A stretch of 64,000 nucleotides of DNA from Pseudogracilibacillus sp. (GCA_026169815.1 JAPFDT010000043.1:79118-143117), one strand, 5' to 3'. Positions 1 through 10,034 are shown, numbered from the stretch's first letter. Program-made: numbers and translations. The notes: generated by a model not told the origin, from the letters alone.

Positions 1-350
1 AAAACAACCGGAAAAACACACATAAGCCGACATTTACCAACCATTACATTACAAAAATCCCCAACCACAACCATGCAAAAATAAAACCAAATACCTATCA
101 CACGTGAAAAATAACTTCTGTACCCGCTATTTATTCCATTTAAACATAAAAATAAACACCGCAGCTGAATAAAAAGGATATCAGTTTCATCACTCGCTAT
201 TATTTGGTAGTATATAAAAGTGTTAGAAAGAAAAAGATGTCGGGACACAAAGTGACTAAATATCACCAACTAAATCCCACATCACAAACGCAATTATATT
301 TATCATTCATAATAAAAAATCAATACAAGAAGAGTAAGGTGGAGGAGACT
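1..350. other. Leader region upstream of the capsule operon, no gene seen
   Basis: AT-rich sequence ahead of capA. An open frame runs into capA from about position 204 but lacks a ribosome-binding site, and its residues before 351 do not look like a Wzz protein, so I treat it as untranslated leader. A TATATAA at about 211-217 could be a -10 element, but I found no convincing -35 partner. Confidence 0.5.
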
Positions 351-1118
351 ATGGAAGAAACTATATCACTACAAGAAATCTATGAAGTTATTAAAAAACG
401 CTTCATGCTCATTATTACATGTACACTATTGGCTGTACTCATTGCAGCAGTCGTGAGCTTTTTCGTATTAACACCAATCTATGAGTCATCGAGTCAATTT
501 ATCGTAAACTCAAGTGAACAAGAATCATCGGAAAATATGCAAATTGACCAAGGATCGATCCGTACAAACGTTGAATTGATCAACACATACAATGTCATCA
601 TTACAAGTAGCGCAATCTTACAAGAAGTAATCGATACATTAAACTTAGATTATCAAACAGATAAACTAGCAGATAAAATTACGGTCTCAAGTGAAGAGGA
701 TTCACAAGTCGTTAAAGTAGCGGTAAAAGATGCCGATCCACACTTAGCGACAAGTATTGCGAATACAACAGTCGCTGTATTTCAAGAACAAATTGTCGAT
801 TTAATGAATGTCGATAACGTTAAAGTGTTATCAGAAGCAGCAACGAGTGAAAATCCTTCACCAGTTGAACCAAGACCTACATTAAATATAGCAATCGGAC
901 TCGTCTTAGGTGTCATGGTAGGAATTGGAGTAGCTTTCTTACTTGAATATTTCGATACAACTATTAAAACAGAAGAAGACATTGAAAAGAAACTTGGTGT
1001 CACACTCGTCGGCGTTGTTTCGACAATGGAAGCAGATGACGTCCGCGTAAATTTCTCAAGCATGTCAAGACAAGGGGGAATGAGTCGTGTTCAAAAAGAA
1101 AAAACAAGCACAAACTAA
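351..1118 (+). CDS. capA: Capsule chain-length regulator / tyrosine kinase modulator (Wzz, CapA type)
   Basis: 255 aa. The Wzz-type polysaccharide co-polymerase sets chain length and activates the separate kinase encoded next. One membrane helix lies near residues 18-40 and a second near 173-195, around an extracytoplasmic domain. A Pro-rich PVEPRPTLN segment precedes the second helix, as is usual for the family. The cytoplasmic tail after helix 2 is the kinase-activating part in Gram-positive homologues (family knowledge). The start at 351 is chosen because GGTGGAGGA lies just upstream and the protein then begins shortly before helix 1. The gene overlaps capB by 32 bp, which suggests translational coupling. 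The capA name follows the staphylococcal cap order and is by analogy. Confidence 0.88.
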   Translation: MEETISLQEIYEVIKKRFMLIITCTLLAVLIAAVVSFFVLTPIYESSSQFIVNSSEQESSENMQIDQGSIRTNVELINTYNVIITSSAILQEVIDTLNLDYQTDKLADKITVSSEEDSQVVKVAVKDADPHLATSIANTTVAVFQEQIVDLMNVDNVKVLSEAATSENPSPVEPRPTLNIAIGLVLGVMVGIGVAFLLEYFDTTIKTEEDIEKKLGVTLVGVVSTMEADDVRVNFSSMSRQGGMSRVQKEKTSTN

Positions 1119-1782
1119 TAAAATGCGTCACCTTATTACAAAGTTAAACCCACGTTCCCCAATCTCGGAACAATACCGAACGATTAGAACGAATTTGCAA
1201 TTTTCTACTGTAGACGAAGATTTAGAATCAATTCTAGTAACATCAGCAGGACCAGCAGCAGGAAAGTCAATTACATCAGCGAACTTAGCTGTCACATATG
1301 CACAACAAGGATTAAGAACATTACTAGTTGACGCGGACTTAAGAAAGCCAACTGTTCATTACACATTCCGTCTTAATAACTTAAATGGGTTAAGTAATGT
1401 CTTAGTTGGATCTAGTCAATTAGAAGATGCAGTAGAAACGACAGATGTCGATGATTTAAGTGTTTTATCGAGTGGGCCAATTCCACCGAACCCAGCAGAA
1501 TTACTAGGTTCAAAGAAAATGAAAGAAATATTACACCATGCAAACAGACTATATGATATTGTTATTTTCGATATGCCACCAGCACTTGCCGTCGCAGATG
1601 CGAAGATTATGGCAAATATCGTCGATGGTATGGTTGTCGTTATTCGAAGCGGAATAACGCAAATAGAAGAAGCAGAACGAACAGTTGATTTATTAAAAGA
1701 TTCAAAAGCAAGACTATTAGGCGCTGTCCTAAATGACCGCGAAAAAACTGACAATAACTATTACTATTATTACGGAACATAA
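1087..1782 (+). CDS. capB: Capsular tyrosine-protein kinase (BY-kinase, CapB type)
   Basis: 231 aa cytoplasmic BY-kinase. Walker A is GPAAGKS at residues 55-61, Walker A' is VDAD at 81-84 and Walker B is IVIFDMPP at about 158-165. The C-terminus carries five consecutive tyrosines (225-229), the usual autophosphorylation cluster. In Gram-positives this kinase works only with the CapA-type modulator, and the phosphatase encoded next reverses it (family knowledge). The start is GTG at 1087 behind AAGGGGGA inside the end of capA. A YwqD/EpsB homologue is an equivalent name. Confidence 0.92.
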   Translation: MFKKKKQAQTNKMRHLITKLNPRSPISEQYRTIRTNLQFSTVDEDLESILVTSAGPAAGKSITSANLAVTYAQQGLRTLLVDADLRKPTVHYTFRLNNLNGLSNVLVGSSQLEDAVETTDVDDLSVLSSGPIPPNPAELLGSKKMKEILHHANRLYDIVIFDMPPALAVADAKIMANIVDGMVVVIRSGITQIEEAERTVDLLKDSKARLLGAVLNDREKTDNNYYYYYGT

Positions 1783-1819
1783 CCCTCTCGCCGTTTAGGC
1801 GGAGGGCATTCCCTTTTTT
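1783..1819 (+). terminator. Hairpin plus T-run after capB (partial terminator or attenuator)
   Basis: CCCTCTCGCC at 1783-1792 pairs with GGCGGAGGG at 1798-1806 with one bulged base. A six-T run lies at 1814-1819, slightly distant from the stem. It may terminate only part of the capAB transcript, with capC continuing from its own promoter. Confidence 0.5.
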
Positions 1820-1864
1820 ATTATCAACAATAACTAAAACAGTAACGTACATTTTGGGGAAAAA

Positions 1865-1893
1865 TGGAAAAAAACACACAAAAGTGTTACAAT
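1865..1893 (+). promoter_or_regulatory. Candidate promoter for capC onward
   Basis: TACAAT at 1888-1893 is preceded by TG at 1885-1886, giving an extended -10. A weak TGGAAA lies 17 bp upstream at 1865-1870. It sits between the post-capB hairpin and capC, as an internal promoter would. This is sequence inference only. Confidence 0.4.
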
Positions 1894-1946
1894 ATACCTA
1901 ATGTAAAGAGCTATGATAAACAAAAATAGGTGGGAGGATGAGAGAA

Positions 1947-2717
1947 ATGATAGATATTCATAGTCATATCTTACCCGGCGTAGACGACGGGGCACAAGAT
2001 GAACAAGCTAGTATAGAAATGGCTCGAGTAGCTATTGATGAAGGGATCACACATATTGTCGCATCCCCACACCATCGCAATCGTACGTACGACAATTACC
2101 GGGATGAAATTCGCACAAGCGTGACCGTCCTAAATGATTTATTCCAATCAGAAGGAATTAATCTAACTGTCTTACCAGGACAAGAAGTTCGTATTTATGG
2201 TGAGATTTTAGACGATCTAGCAAAAGGTGAGATCCAAACAGTAAACGATTCGAAATATTTATTAGTCGAATTCCCATCAGATTCTGTACCACACTATGCC
2301 AGTCAATTATTTTATGACATGCAAATGGAAGGCATTCAACCCATAATCGTCCACCCAGAACGAAATCGTGAACTATTAAACAACCATGAGAAAATGTACG
2401 AATTCGTCCGTAATGGTGTCTTAACACAAGTAACAGCAGCTTCTGTCGTCGGAAAGTTTGGCGAACAAATTGCGACATTTAGTGAACAATTAATTCGAGC
2501 AAATTTAACGCACTTTATCGCATCAGATGCACATAACACAACAACGCGTGGTTTTTTAATGCAAGAAGCCTTTGCACATATTGAAGATAAAATTGACGCA
2601 GAAAAAGCCTTTTTATTTATGGAAAATGGACAATTGTTAATGGACGACCAAAATGTGTACAAAGAAGAACCACAACGGATTCAAACGAAGAAAAAACGTT
2701 TTTTTGGACTTTTTTAA
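1947..2717 (+). CDS. capC: Tyrosine-protein phosphatase, PHP type (CapC/YwqE)
   Basis: 256 aa metal-dependent phosphatase that removes phosphate from the tyrosine cluster of the CapB kinase (family knowledge). PHP motifs are visible in order: DIHSHILPGVDDGA at residues 3-16, ASPHH, the GQEVRI strand, HPERN and SDAHN near residue 197. An upstream in-frame ATG at 1938 directly abuts the GGGAGG at 1932-1937. The ATG at 1947 has normal spacing and gives the family-typical MIDIHSH start, so I chose it. The gene is separated from capB by a hairpin and a putative promoter. Confidence 0.92.
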   Translation: MIDIHSHILPGVDDGAQDEQASIEMARVAIDEGITHIVASPHHRNRTYDNYRDEIRTSVTVLNDLFQSEGINLTVLPGQEVRIYGEILDDLAKGEIQTVNDSKYLLVEFPSDSVPHYASQLFYDMQMEGIQPIIVHPERNRELLNNHEKMYEFVRNGVLTQVTAASVVGKFGEQIATFSEQLIRANLTHFIASDAHNTTTRGFLMQEAFAHIEDKIDAEKAFLFMENGQLLMDDQNVYKEEPQRIQTKKKRFFGLF

Positions 2718-2792
2718 CAGTTGTACATTTGCTTGTGCACCTTATGCAGTGCAATGAAAAAATCAAACAGACAAGAAAGTTGGTGAAAAGAA

Positions 2793-4622
2793 ATGACATA
2801 TAAAAGTAGACTTACCTTACTCATTCTTCTAGATTCTATCATCGTTAGTTTTGCGGTATTCGTCGCTTTTTGGATTGTATATCCGTATTCCACTACACCG
2901 TATGACTATCTCATTATCGGAATAACTGCATTCACACTATTAGCTTTTCACCATCTTTATGCTGTTATTTACAATTTATATAATAAAGTATGGTCATATG
3001 CGAGTGTTGGAGAATTAGTTGCCATTGTAAAAGCAGTCACATTTACTATTGCATCAGTCGCTATTATTCAATTTCTTATTAATGATTTTGTTATTTACCG
3101 TCGTGCCTTACTCGTAACTTGGATGTTGCACATTATCCTTATTGGAGGATCCAGGTTTATTTGGCGTGTATTCCGCGATCGTTATATCTCAACAGGTGAA
3201 AAAGATAAAAAACGTACACTCATTGTTGGAGCAGGCGATGCAGGTGCAATGATTGCTCGCCAATTAAATACAGAACATAACGACTCAGAATTATGGCCAG
3301 TCGCCTTTGTCGATGATGATGACAATAAACAGCGGATGCAAGTGTACAACTTACCAGTCATTGGAAAAGTAGAACAATTACCAAAGCTTGTCGGAGAAAA
3401 TAATATCGAACATATCGTCATTGCGATTCCATCATTAAAAAATGGGGAACTAAAACGAATCGTTGAATTCGCAAACGAAGCAGAAGTGAAAATTCAAATG
3501 ATTCCAAAGCTAGAAGATTTAGCTTCAGGACGAGTAGAAGTCAGTCATTTAAAAAATATCGAAGTAGAAGATTTACTCGGAAGAGAACCTGTCATGTTAG
3601 ATAGTGAATCGATTGAAGGAACAATCGCCGGAGAAACAGTGATGGTGACAGGTGCAGGTGGTTCTATTGGTTCTGAAATTTGCAGGCAATTAATGCCATT
3701 CAAACCAGCCCGTATTTTACTAGTCGGACACGGAGAATTTAGTATTTATTCGATTGAAATGGAATTAAGAAAAAAATACGACAACACAAATATCGAAATT
3801 GTGCCAATTATCGGCGATGTAAAAGATCGTAGACGTATGTTTCATCTTATGGAAACATACAAACCAAAAAAAGTGTATCACGCAGCAGCACATAAACATG
3901 TACCATTAATGGAATATAACCCACACGAAGCAGTGAAAAATAACGTTATCGGTACAAAAAATGTTGCCGAAGCTGCTGATTCATTTAATGTCGACACATT
4001 CGTACTCGTCTCAACAGATAAAGCAGTCAACCCAACGAACGTCATGGGTGCATCAAAACGAGTAGCAGAAATGGTCGTTCAACAATTAGCGGCACATAGC
4101 CAAACGAAATTCGTTGCGGTAAGATTCGGTAACGTACTCGGCAGTCGTGGCAGTGTTATTCCTTTATTTAGAAAGCAAATTGAAGCAGGGGGACCTGTCA
4201 CAGTAACAGACCCAGAAATGACACGATACTTTATGACAATCCCAGAAGCATCAAGACTCGTTATCCAAGCAGGAACATTAGCACGCGGTGGAGAAATTTT
4301 CGTCTTAGACATGGGTGAACCAGTGAAAATTGTCGACTTAGCAAAAAATCTTATCAAACTATCAGGCTATACAGAAGATGAGATTGAAATTAAATTCTCC
4401 GGTATCCGCCCAGGTGAAAAAATGTACGAAGAACTGCTTGGAGAAGATGAGATTCATCCAAAAGCAGTATTCGAAAAGATTTACATAGGAAAAACAGTCG
4501 AAATTGATGAACGCATTATTGATGAATTAATCGATGAATTTAAAGCGTATGACAGAAATGAATTGAAAGACGCATTAATGAAGATTGTCTATATGGAAAG
4601 AGAAGTATTAGAAGCGAATTAG
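2793..4622 (+). CDS. capD: Membrane UDP-GlcNAc 4,6-dehydratase-like protein (CapD/EpsC/FlaA1 long form)
   Basis: 609 aa. It probably makes a UDP-4-keto-6-deoxy sugar, the first step toward amino-deoxy sugars. Four N-terminal membrane helices (about residues 8-115) are followed by a first nucleotide-binding domain (VGAGDAGAMIAR near 146-157) and an SDR domain with TGAGGSIGSE near 286-295. The catalytic segment reads STDKA...NVMGASK: Met replaces the usual SDR Tyr, as in other long CapD/WbpM-type dehydratases. The length is normal. The 4-aminotransferase two genes downstream fits as the next pathway step. Confidence 0.9.
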   Translation: MTYKSRLTLLILLDSIIVSFAVFVAFWIVYPYSTTPYDYLIIGITAFTLLAFHHLYAVIYNLYNKVWSYASVGELVAIVKAVTFTIASVAIIQFLINDFVIYRRALLVTWMLHIILIGGSRFIWRVFRDRYISTGEKDKKRTLIVGAGDAGAMIARQLNTEHNDSELWPVAFVDDDDNKQRMQVYNLPVIGKVEQLPKLVGENNIEHIVIAIPSLKNGELKRIVEFANEAEVKIQMIPKLEDLASGRVEVSHLKNIEVEDLLGREPVMLDSESIEGTIAGETVMVTGAGGSIGSEICRQLMPFKPARILLVGHGEFSIYSIEMELRKKYDNTNIEIVPIIGDVKDRRRMFHLMETYKPKKVYHAAAHKHVPLMEYNPHEAVKNNVIGTKNVAEAADSFNVDTFVLVSTDKAVNPTNVMGASKRVAEMVVQQLAAHSQTKFVAVRFGNVLGSRGSVIPLFRKQIEAGGPVTVTDPEMTRYFMTIPEASRLVIQAGTLARGGEIFVLDMGEPVKIVDLAKNLIKLSGYTEDEIEIKFSGIRPGEKMYEELLGEDEIHPKAVFEKIYIGKTVEIDERIIDELIDEFKAYDRNELKDALMKIVYMEREVLEAN

Positions 4623-4649
4623 TTACAAGCTATAACTGGAGGTATTAAC

Positions 4650-5531
4650 ATGAAGAAAGTAAAAAAAGCAATCATTCCAGCAGCTGGAATGGGAACAAGG
4701 TTTTTACCAGCGACAAAAGCAATGCCGAAAGAGATGTTACCTATTGTTGATAAACCGACGATCCAATATATAGTCGAAGAAGCAATTGAATCAGGCATTG
4801 AAGATATTATTATCGTAACAGGAAAAACAAAACGAGCGATTGAAGACCATTTTGATTCAAATTTTGAATTAGAAGAAAGTTTACGCAAAAGTGGCAAGCT
4901 TGATTTACTAGAAAAGGTAAAACAAGCTGAAATAGAAATACATTACATTCGCCAGCATGATCCAAGAGGTCTTGGACATGCCGTTTGGTGTGCACGTAAA
5001 TTTATTGGTGATGAACCATTTGCTGTATTATTAGGAGATGACATCGTCCGTGCTGAAACACCTGGATTAAAACAATTAATTGATCAGTATGATGAAACAG
5101 GTTGTTCTGTCGTTGGAGTACAAACAGTATCTGATGAAGAAACAGATCGTTACGGAATTGTTGATCCAGAAGAAAAAGTCGGACGTCGTTACAAGGTGAA
5201 ACAGTTTGTTGAAAAGCCAAAACAAGGTACAGCACCATCTAATTTAGCAATTATGGGTCGTTATGTGTTAACACCGGAAATTTTCACATATTTAGATAAG
5301 CACGAAATAGGAGCGGGTGGAGAAATACAATTAACAGATGCGATTCAGTCATTAAATGAAGCAGAAAATGTGTATGCATATGACTTTGATGGAAAACGTT
5401 ATGATGTTGGTGAAAAGTTTGGTTTTGTAAAAACGACGATTGACTTAGCGTTAGAAAATGATGAGATTAAAGATGAATTGATGGAGTACTTAATAGAAGT
5501 AACGGAAGAACATAAAGTTAAAGAGAAATAA
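4650..5531 (+). CDS. galU: UTP-glucose-1-phosphate uridylyltransferase
   Basis: 293 aa, the usual length for GalU/GtaB. It forms UDP-glucose from UTP and glucose-1-phosphate. The nucleotide-binding signature [19 protein letters not shown] (residues 13-31) and the VEKP and GEIQLTDA motifs are intact. A strong TGGAGG precedes the ATG. UDP-glucose feeds the Ugd dehydrogenase at the far end of the locus, giving UDP-glucuronate for the polymer. Confidence 0.95.
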   Translation: MKKVKKAIIPAAGMGTRFLPATKAMPKEMLPIVDKPTIQYIVEEAIESGIEDIIIVTGKTKRAIEDHFDSNFELEESLRKSGKLDLLEKVKQAEIEIHYIRQHDPRGLGHAVWCARKFIGDEPFAVLLGDDIVRAETPGLKQLIDQYDETGCSVVGVQTVSDEETDRYGIVDPEEKVGRRYKVKQFVEKPKQGTAPSNLAIMGRYVLTPEIFTYLDKHEIGAGGEIQLTDAIQSLNEAENVYAYDFDGKRYDVGEKFGFVKTTIDLALENDEIKDELMEYLIEVTEEHKVKEK

Positions 5532-5573
5532 ATATTATTAAAAGTAAATTTATTACAGAAAGGACTATTATCC

Positions 5574-6689
5574 ATGTCAGAGAGAATATTTCTTTCATCA
5601 CCTCATATGAGTGATGAAGGGTACGAACAAGAATATGTTAAAGAAGCATTTGATACAAATTGGATTGCGCCTTTAGGAGAAAATGTTAATAAATTTGAAG
5701 AAGAGCTTGCTGAAAAGGTAGGTTCAACATCAGCTGCAGCTTTATCATCTGGTACAGCAGCAATTCATTTAGCACTAAAAGCAGCAGGTGTTGAAAAAGA
5801 TGATATAGTTTTTTGCCCAACATTAACATTCTCTGCAACAGCGAATCCAATAATATATCAAAATGCAACACCGGTTTTCATCGATAGTGATTATAAGACA
5901 TGGAACATGTGTCCGAAAAGATTAAAAGAAGCTTTCGAGAAGTACCCGAACGTAAAAGCAGTAATTGTTGTACATTTATACGGTTTGTCCGCTGATATGG
6001 ATGAAATTCAAGCATTATGTGAAAAGCATGATGTAGCACTTATTGAAGATGCCGCTGAGTCATTAGGTACATATTATAAAGGTCAACATACAGGTACATT
6101 TGGAGATTACGGCATATTCTCATTTAATGGTAATAAAATTATCACTAGTTCTGGTGGAGGCATGCTCGTTTCTGATAATGAAGAAAGGGTTCAAAAAACC
6201 AGATTCTGGGCGACGCAATCTCGTGATCCAGCCCGTCATTATCAACACAGCGAACTAGGATATAATTATAGAATGAGTAATATTTCTGCTGGAATTGGAA
6301 GAGGTCAATTAAAGATTTTAAATGAACGTGTAGAAAAGAAGCGATATATCTTTAATTATTATAAAAACGCATTACAAGATTTAAAAGGTTTTCAATTCAT
6401 GCCTGAGAATGAATGGGATAAACCAAACTTTTGGTTGACTTGTATGACATTAAATGGAGATGTGACTCCAATTCAAATAATGGATGCATTAGAAAAAGAA
6501 AATATCGAATCAAGACCAGTGTGGAAGCCAATGCATATGCAACCTTTCTTTAAAGAATATGATGTTATAGGTGGTAAAGTTGCTGAAGAATTATTTGAAA
6601 AAGGAATTTGTCTTCCATCGGATACAAAAATGACGAAAGAAGATTTATTAAGAACTGTTGAAGTGATTAAGAAAGTTTTAAACAACTAA
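5574..6689 (+). CDS. DegT/DnrJ/EryC1 PLP-dependent sugar aminotransferase (EpsN/PglE-like)
   Basis: 371 aa. It likely transfers an amino group to C4 of the 4-keto sugar made by CapD. The family pattern is clear: SGTAAIHLAL near the N-terminus, IEDAAESLG near 158-166, and the PLP lysine in SFNGNKI at residue 188 followed by SSGGGML. It has its own AGAAAGG-type ribosome-binding site and lies 42 bp after galU. Base composition starts to fall here, at the entry to the variable middle of the locus. Confidence 0.9.
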   Translation: MSERIFLSSPHMSDEGYEQEYVKEAFDTNWIAPLGENVNKFEEELAEKVGSTSAAALSSGTAAIHLALKAAGVEKDDIVFCPTLTFSATANPIIYQNATPVFIDSDYKTWNMCPKRLKEAFEKYPNVKAVIVVHLYGLSADMDEIQALCEKHDVALIEDAAESLGTYYKGQHTGTFGDYGIFSFNGNKIITSSGGGMLVSDNEERVQKTRFWATQSRDPARHYQHSELGYNYRMSNISAGIGRGQLKILNERVEKKRYIFNYYKNALQDLKGFQFMPENEWDKPNFWLTCMTLNGDVTPIQIMDALEKENIESRPVWKPMHMQPFFKEYDVIGGKVAEELFEKGICLPSDTKMTKEDLLRTVEVIKKVLNN

Positions 6690-6716
6690 TTATAAAAGTT
6701 TTGAGGAGGATAAACT

Positions 6717-7331
6717 TTGTATAACTCATTTAAAAGATTGTTAGATATTATTTTCTCTTCAATTTTAATAATTATTTTATCACCGATTATGATAATTACA
6801 GCTATATTAGTACGAACAAAGTTAGGCAGTCCGATAATATTCACTCAGGAAAGAGTAGGATATAATAACAAAGTATTTAAATTAAGAAAGTTTCGAAGTA
6901 TGACAAATGAGACAGATAAAAATGGTAATCTTTTATCAAAAGATGAAAGGATGACAAAGTTCGGAAAATTAATACGTTCAACTAGTTTAGACGAACTACC
7001 AGAACTATTTAATATATTAAAAGGTGATATGAGCTTTATTGGGCCGCGTCCTTTATTAGTGGAGTATTTACCAAGGTATAATAGTGAGCAAATAAAACGA
7101 CATAATGTTAGACCTGGATTAACAAGTTATACAGCTGTTAATGGACGGGCAACATTAACATGGCCAGATCGTTTAGCATTAGATGTTTGGTATGTAAACA
7201 ATATGAGTTTTCTCCTAGATTTTAAAATATTAATTAAAACATTTATTACGGTGTTTAAGAGAGAAAACATAGATGGAACTAGAGGAAAGTTTATGGGAAA
7301 TGAACAAAAATCAGATATTGAAAACAAATAG
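6717..7331 (+). CDS. Initiating sugar transferase (polyprenyl-P phosphoglycosyltransferase, PglC/EpsL-like)
   Basis: 204 aa monotopic phosphoglycosyltransferase, expected to move the first sugar-phosphate onto undecaprenyl phosphate at the membrane. It has an N-terminal hydrophobic segment (about residues 9-33), then KLRKFRSM, the DELPELFNILKGDMSFIGPRP core near 96-116, and RPGLTSYTAVNGR. The start is TTG at 6717 with GAGGAGG at 6703-6709; no better ATG exists. It is the short form, without the four-helix N-terminal domain of WbaP-type enzymes. Its neighbours suggest an amino-deoxy-sugar substrate. Confidence 0.9.
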   Translation: MYNSFKRLLDIIFSSILIIILSPIMIITAILVRTKLGSPIIFTQERVGYNNKVFKLRKFRSMTNETDKNGNLLSKDERMTKFGKLIRSTSLDELPELFNILKGDMSFIGPRPLLVEYLPRYNSEQIKRHNVRPGLTSYTAVNGRATLTWPDRLALDVWYVNNMSFLLDFKILIKTFITVFKRENIDGTRGKFMGNEQKSDIENK

Positions 7332-7349
7332 AATAATGGAGATATAACT

Positions 7350-8282
7350 ATGTATGATGAATTACTATTAAGCGATATATTACATTATTTAGAAGAAGAA
7401 CAATATGACTATGAGTTTTATGGAAATAAGAATGAGCAAGTTAGCGGATATTCGACACTGTTTAATTATAAAAAACACACAATGACTTTTGTTTCTACAT
7501 TAAATAAATTCGAGGATTATCAACAATTGTTTATAAATCAACAAATACAATTAATTTTATGTGGGTATGAAGAGACCGATATTAATTGTTCTAGCAATAT
7601 GATTAAAACAGAATATCCGAAAAAAATGTTTTTTGATTTACTAAATAGATTTTATGGAGACCCTGCTATTTCGAATAATTTAATTGAAGCCAATCGTGAT
7701 AATAAACACTCTTTCATTTCGGATAAAGCTCAAATTGGTAAAAATGTAAAAATAGGCTATGGTTGTATAATTGAGGATGGTGTCATTATAGGCGATAATA
7801 CTATAATACACCACAATGTAGTAATTAGAAGTAATACAAAAATAGGACAGAATTGTACACTTTATTCTGGGATTATTATTGGTGAAAGGGGCTTTAATCC
7901 TTATACACGTGAAGATGGCACAAGAGAAATGTTAGTTCATTACGGTGGGGTTACAATTAAAGACAATGTACACATAGGGGAGAATTGTTGTGTTGCTAGA
8001 GGGTCACTTGATGATACAGTAATAGATTCTGGTGTAAAGCTTAATACAATGGTTCATGTCGCACATAATGCTTATGTTGGAAAAAACACTGCAATTACCA
8101 TGCCGACACATATCAGTGGTAGTGTTCATATAGGCGATAACTGTCATATTGCAGCAACGACTATTCGCAATCAATGTTCTATAGGAGACAGAGCCGTTTT
8201 AGGTTTAGGTTCAGTAGTTGTTAAGGATGTACCAGCTGGAGAAACAGTGGTAGGTAACCCAGCAAAACCATTAATTAAATAG
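7350..8282 (+). CDS. Left-handed beta-helix (hexapeptide) acyltransferase, LpxD-like
   Basis: 310 aa. Residues about 125-300 are hexapeptide repeats of the [IV]GxxxxI type, forming a left-handed beta-helix. The family transfers acetyl or acyl groups from CoA or ACP. The layout (N-terminal domain of about 110 residues, then helix) recalls LpxD-type UDP-sugar N-acyltransferases. The repeats include AHNAYVGKNT, where the His is a plausible catalytic base. As no lipid A is expected here, an N-acyltransferase acting on the amino sugar made upstream is the best inference. It lies 18 bp after the sugar transferase. Confidence 0.78.
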   Translation: MYDELLLSDILHYLEEEQYDYEFYGNKNEQVSGYSTLFNYKKHTMTFVSTLNKFEDYQQLFINQQIQLILCGYEETDINCSSNMIKTEYPKKMFFDLLNRFYGDPAISNNLIEANRDNKHSFISDKAQIGKNVKIGYGCIIEDGVIIGDNTIIHHNVVIRSNTKIGQNCTLYSGIIIGERGFNPYTREDGTREMLVHYGGVTIKDNVHIGENCCVARGSLDDTVIDSGVKLNTMVHVAHNAYVGKNTAITMPTHISGSVHIGDNCHIAATTIRNQCSIGDRAVLGLGSVVVKDVPAGETVVGNPAKPLIK

Positions 8283-8292
8283 AGGTGATTAA

Positions 8293-8943
8293 ATGAAAGT
8301 TTTAGTATTTGCCCCACACAATGATGACGAAGTATTAGGTGTAGGTGGTACAGTAGCAAAACACATAGAAGATGGGTATGAAGTTATTGTATGTGAAGTG
8401 ACAAGTGGACAAGATCAAAAAAGACTTGAAAATATAAAAAGTGAAGCATTAGCAGCTCATAAAGTACTTGGTGTTACAGAAACTATATTTTTAGATTTAC
8501 CAGTAGTAGGTCTTGCTGATATACCTACAAAAGAATTGAATCAAGCTTTTTTTGACGTAGTAAAAGAAGTGAAACCAAATATTGCTTATATTCCACATAA
8601 GGGGGATATGCATATCGATCATACGATGGTAGCTGAGGCAGCTATGGTGGCGTTACGTCCAAATAATAATCCACAACTTAAAGCAATTTATGCATATGAA
8701 ACACTATCTGAAACAGAGTGGAATATTCCAAGTGCAGACAATCTGTTTGTACCGAATGTTTGGTCAGATATAACTGGAACAATTGATAAAAAGTTGAAAT
8801 CAATGGAATGTTATCAATCACAACTTTTTGATTTTCCTCATCCAAGATCTTTAAAGGCAATTAAGGCATTGTCAATGTTAAGAGGATCAACAATATGTGT
8901 GGAGCATGCTGAAAGTTTTATGTTAATTCGTTCTATTAAATAA
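8293..8943 (+). CDS. PIG-L family deacetylase
   Basis: 216 aa zinc-dependent N-deacetylase of the PIG-L/LmbE family. The metal site is APHNDDEVLG (residues 7-16), with Asn in place of the more common Pro or Asp at the third position. The later HIDHTMVAEA supplies another His. The family removes acetyl groups from GlcNAc-type sugars or related amides. GAGGTGATTAA precedes the ATG, 10 bp after the acyltransferase. Together, acyltransferase and deacetylase suggest that an amino group of the repeat sugar is remodelled. The substrate is unknown. Confidence 0.85.
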   Translation: MKVLVFAPHNDDEVLGVGGTVAKHIEDGYEVIVCEVTSGQDQKRLENIKSEALAAHKVLGVTETIFLDLPVVGLADIPTKELNQAFFDVVKEVKPNIAYIPHKGDMHIDHTMVAEAAMVALRPNNNPQLKAIYAYETLSETEWNIPSADNLFVPNVWSDITGTIDKKLKSMECYQSQLFDFPHPRSLKAIKALSMLRGSTICVEHAESFMLIRSIK

Positions 8944-8957
8944 AAGGAGATTTTATT

Positions 8958-10034
8958 ATGTGTAATGAAATAGGAAGTCATTTTGAATTCGATGATAGTA
9001 TTGGTGAAACTCACAAAGAATATATTTCATGGCTTCCTGATTTTAAAGACACACATTTTACAATCTCAGGAAGGTCTGCAATCGAATTAGTAATTAAAGA
9101 CATTCAATTTGATCGTGACATTAAAAATGTATATATGCCATCTTATTGTTGTAATTCGATGATAGAACCATTTATTAAACATGATATAAAAGTGTTTTTT
9201 TATGATGTTATTTATGATGAATCTAAAGGAATTCAATATGAAGTTGAGTTAGATGTTGATTGTGATATCTTTTTTGCGATATCTTATTTTGGTGTAGAAG
9301 AATTTCAACAAGAATCTTTATTAGAACATTATCAGAGAAAAGGTACAATCATTATAGAGGATATCACACATCGCTTACTCAGTAAGGATCCTCACTCATT
9401 ATCTTCAGACTATGTAATAGCAAGTTTGCGTAAATGGTTTCCGGTCGCAACAGGAGGTCTAGCAGCAAAACTTGAAAGTCGTTTTCAAATTGCCCCAGAT
9501 ATAGAGAGTAATAATTTAATTAAAGAGAAAGTACAAGCTATGAAACAAAAAGACGAGTATCTAAAAGGTGAAAATATAGATAAAACAAAATTTTTAAGTA
9601 AGTTCACAGAATTTGAAAATGAATTTAAAATAAGAGGTTATAGATATAAGATTGATGACTTTTCATATTCGATATTACAGGACGTTGATATTGAATTAAT
9701 TAAAACAAAAAGACAACGTAATGCAGAAATATTATACGAAGGAATTAAAGATTTAGAGCATATCAGTTTCTTAACACAAAAACCAATATTGTATAATATG
9801 ACCCCATTATTCTTACCAATAATGATGGAAAGAGAAAAACGAGATGAATTACGTCAACACTTAATTCAGCATCATATTTATTGTCCAGTTCATTGGCCGA
9901 ACACCGAACTGAATTCATCAATGATAAGTAATAAAGAGTTGTCATTGATTTGCGATCAAAGGTATTCGGAAGATGATATGAATCGAGTGATACAAGTTAT
10001 AAATCAATGGTATTTGCAGACATATGAAAGCTAA
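8958..10034 (+). CDS. DegT-like PLP-fold protein, substrate unknown
   Basis: 358 aa. The fold resembles DegT/DnrJ aminotransferases: an early SGRSAIELVIKDI segment, IIIEDITHRLL around residues 132-142, and the putative PLP lysine K159 in ASLRKWFPVATGG. It differs from the classic aminotransferase at 5574, belongs to a less well described branch, and may not use a nucleotide sugar. An AAAGGAG site precedes the ATG. It opens a run of genes (FemAB-like, ATP-grasp, epimerase) that are close together and probably co-transcribed. Confidence 0.72.
   Translation: MCNEIGSHFEFDDSIGETHKEYISWLPDFKDTHFTISGRSAIELVIKDIQFDRDIKNVYMPSYCCNSMIEPFIKHDIKVFFYDVIYDESKGIQYEVELDVDCDIFFAISYFGVEEFQQESLLEHYQRKGTIIIEDITHRLLSKDPHSLSSDYVIASLRKWFPVATGGLAAKLESRFQIAPDIESNNLIKEKVQAMKQKDEYLKGENIDKTKFLSKFTEFENEFKIRGYRYKIDDFSYSILQDVDIELIKTKRQRNAEILYEGIKDLEHISFLTQKPILYNMTPLFLPIMMEREKRDELRQHLIQHHIYCPVHWPNTELNSSMISNKELSLICDQRYSEDDMNRVIQVINQWYLQTYES

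Noticed and set aside
204-350. N-terminal extension of capA from a GTG/ATG-type start at 204
   Set aside because: No ribosome-binding site, residues unlike Wzz, and a strong GGAGGA just before ATG 351.
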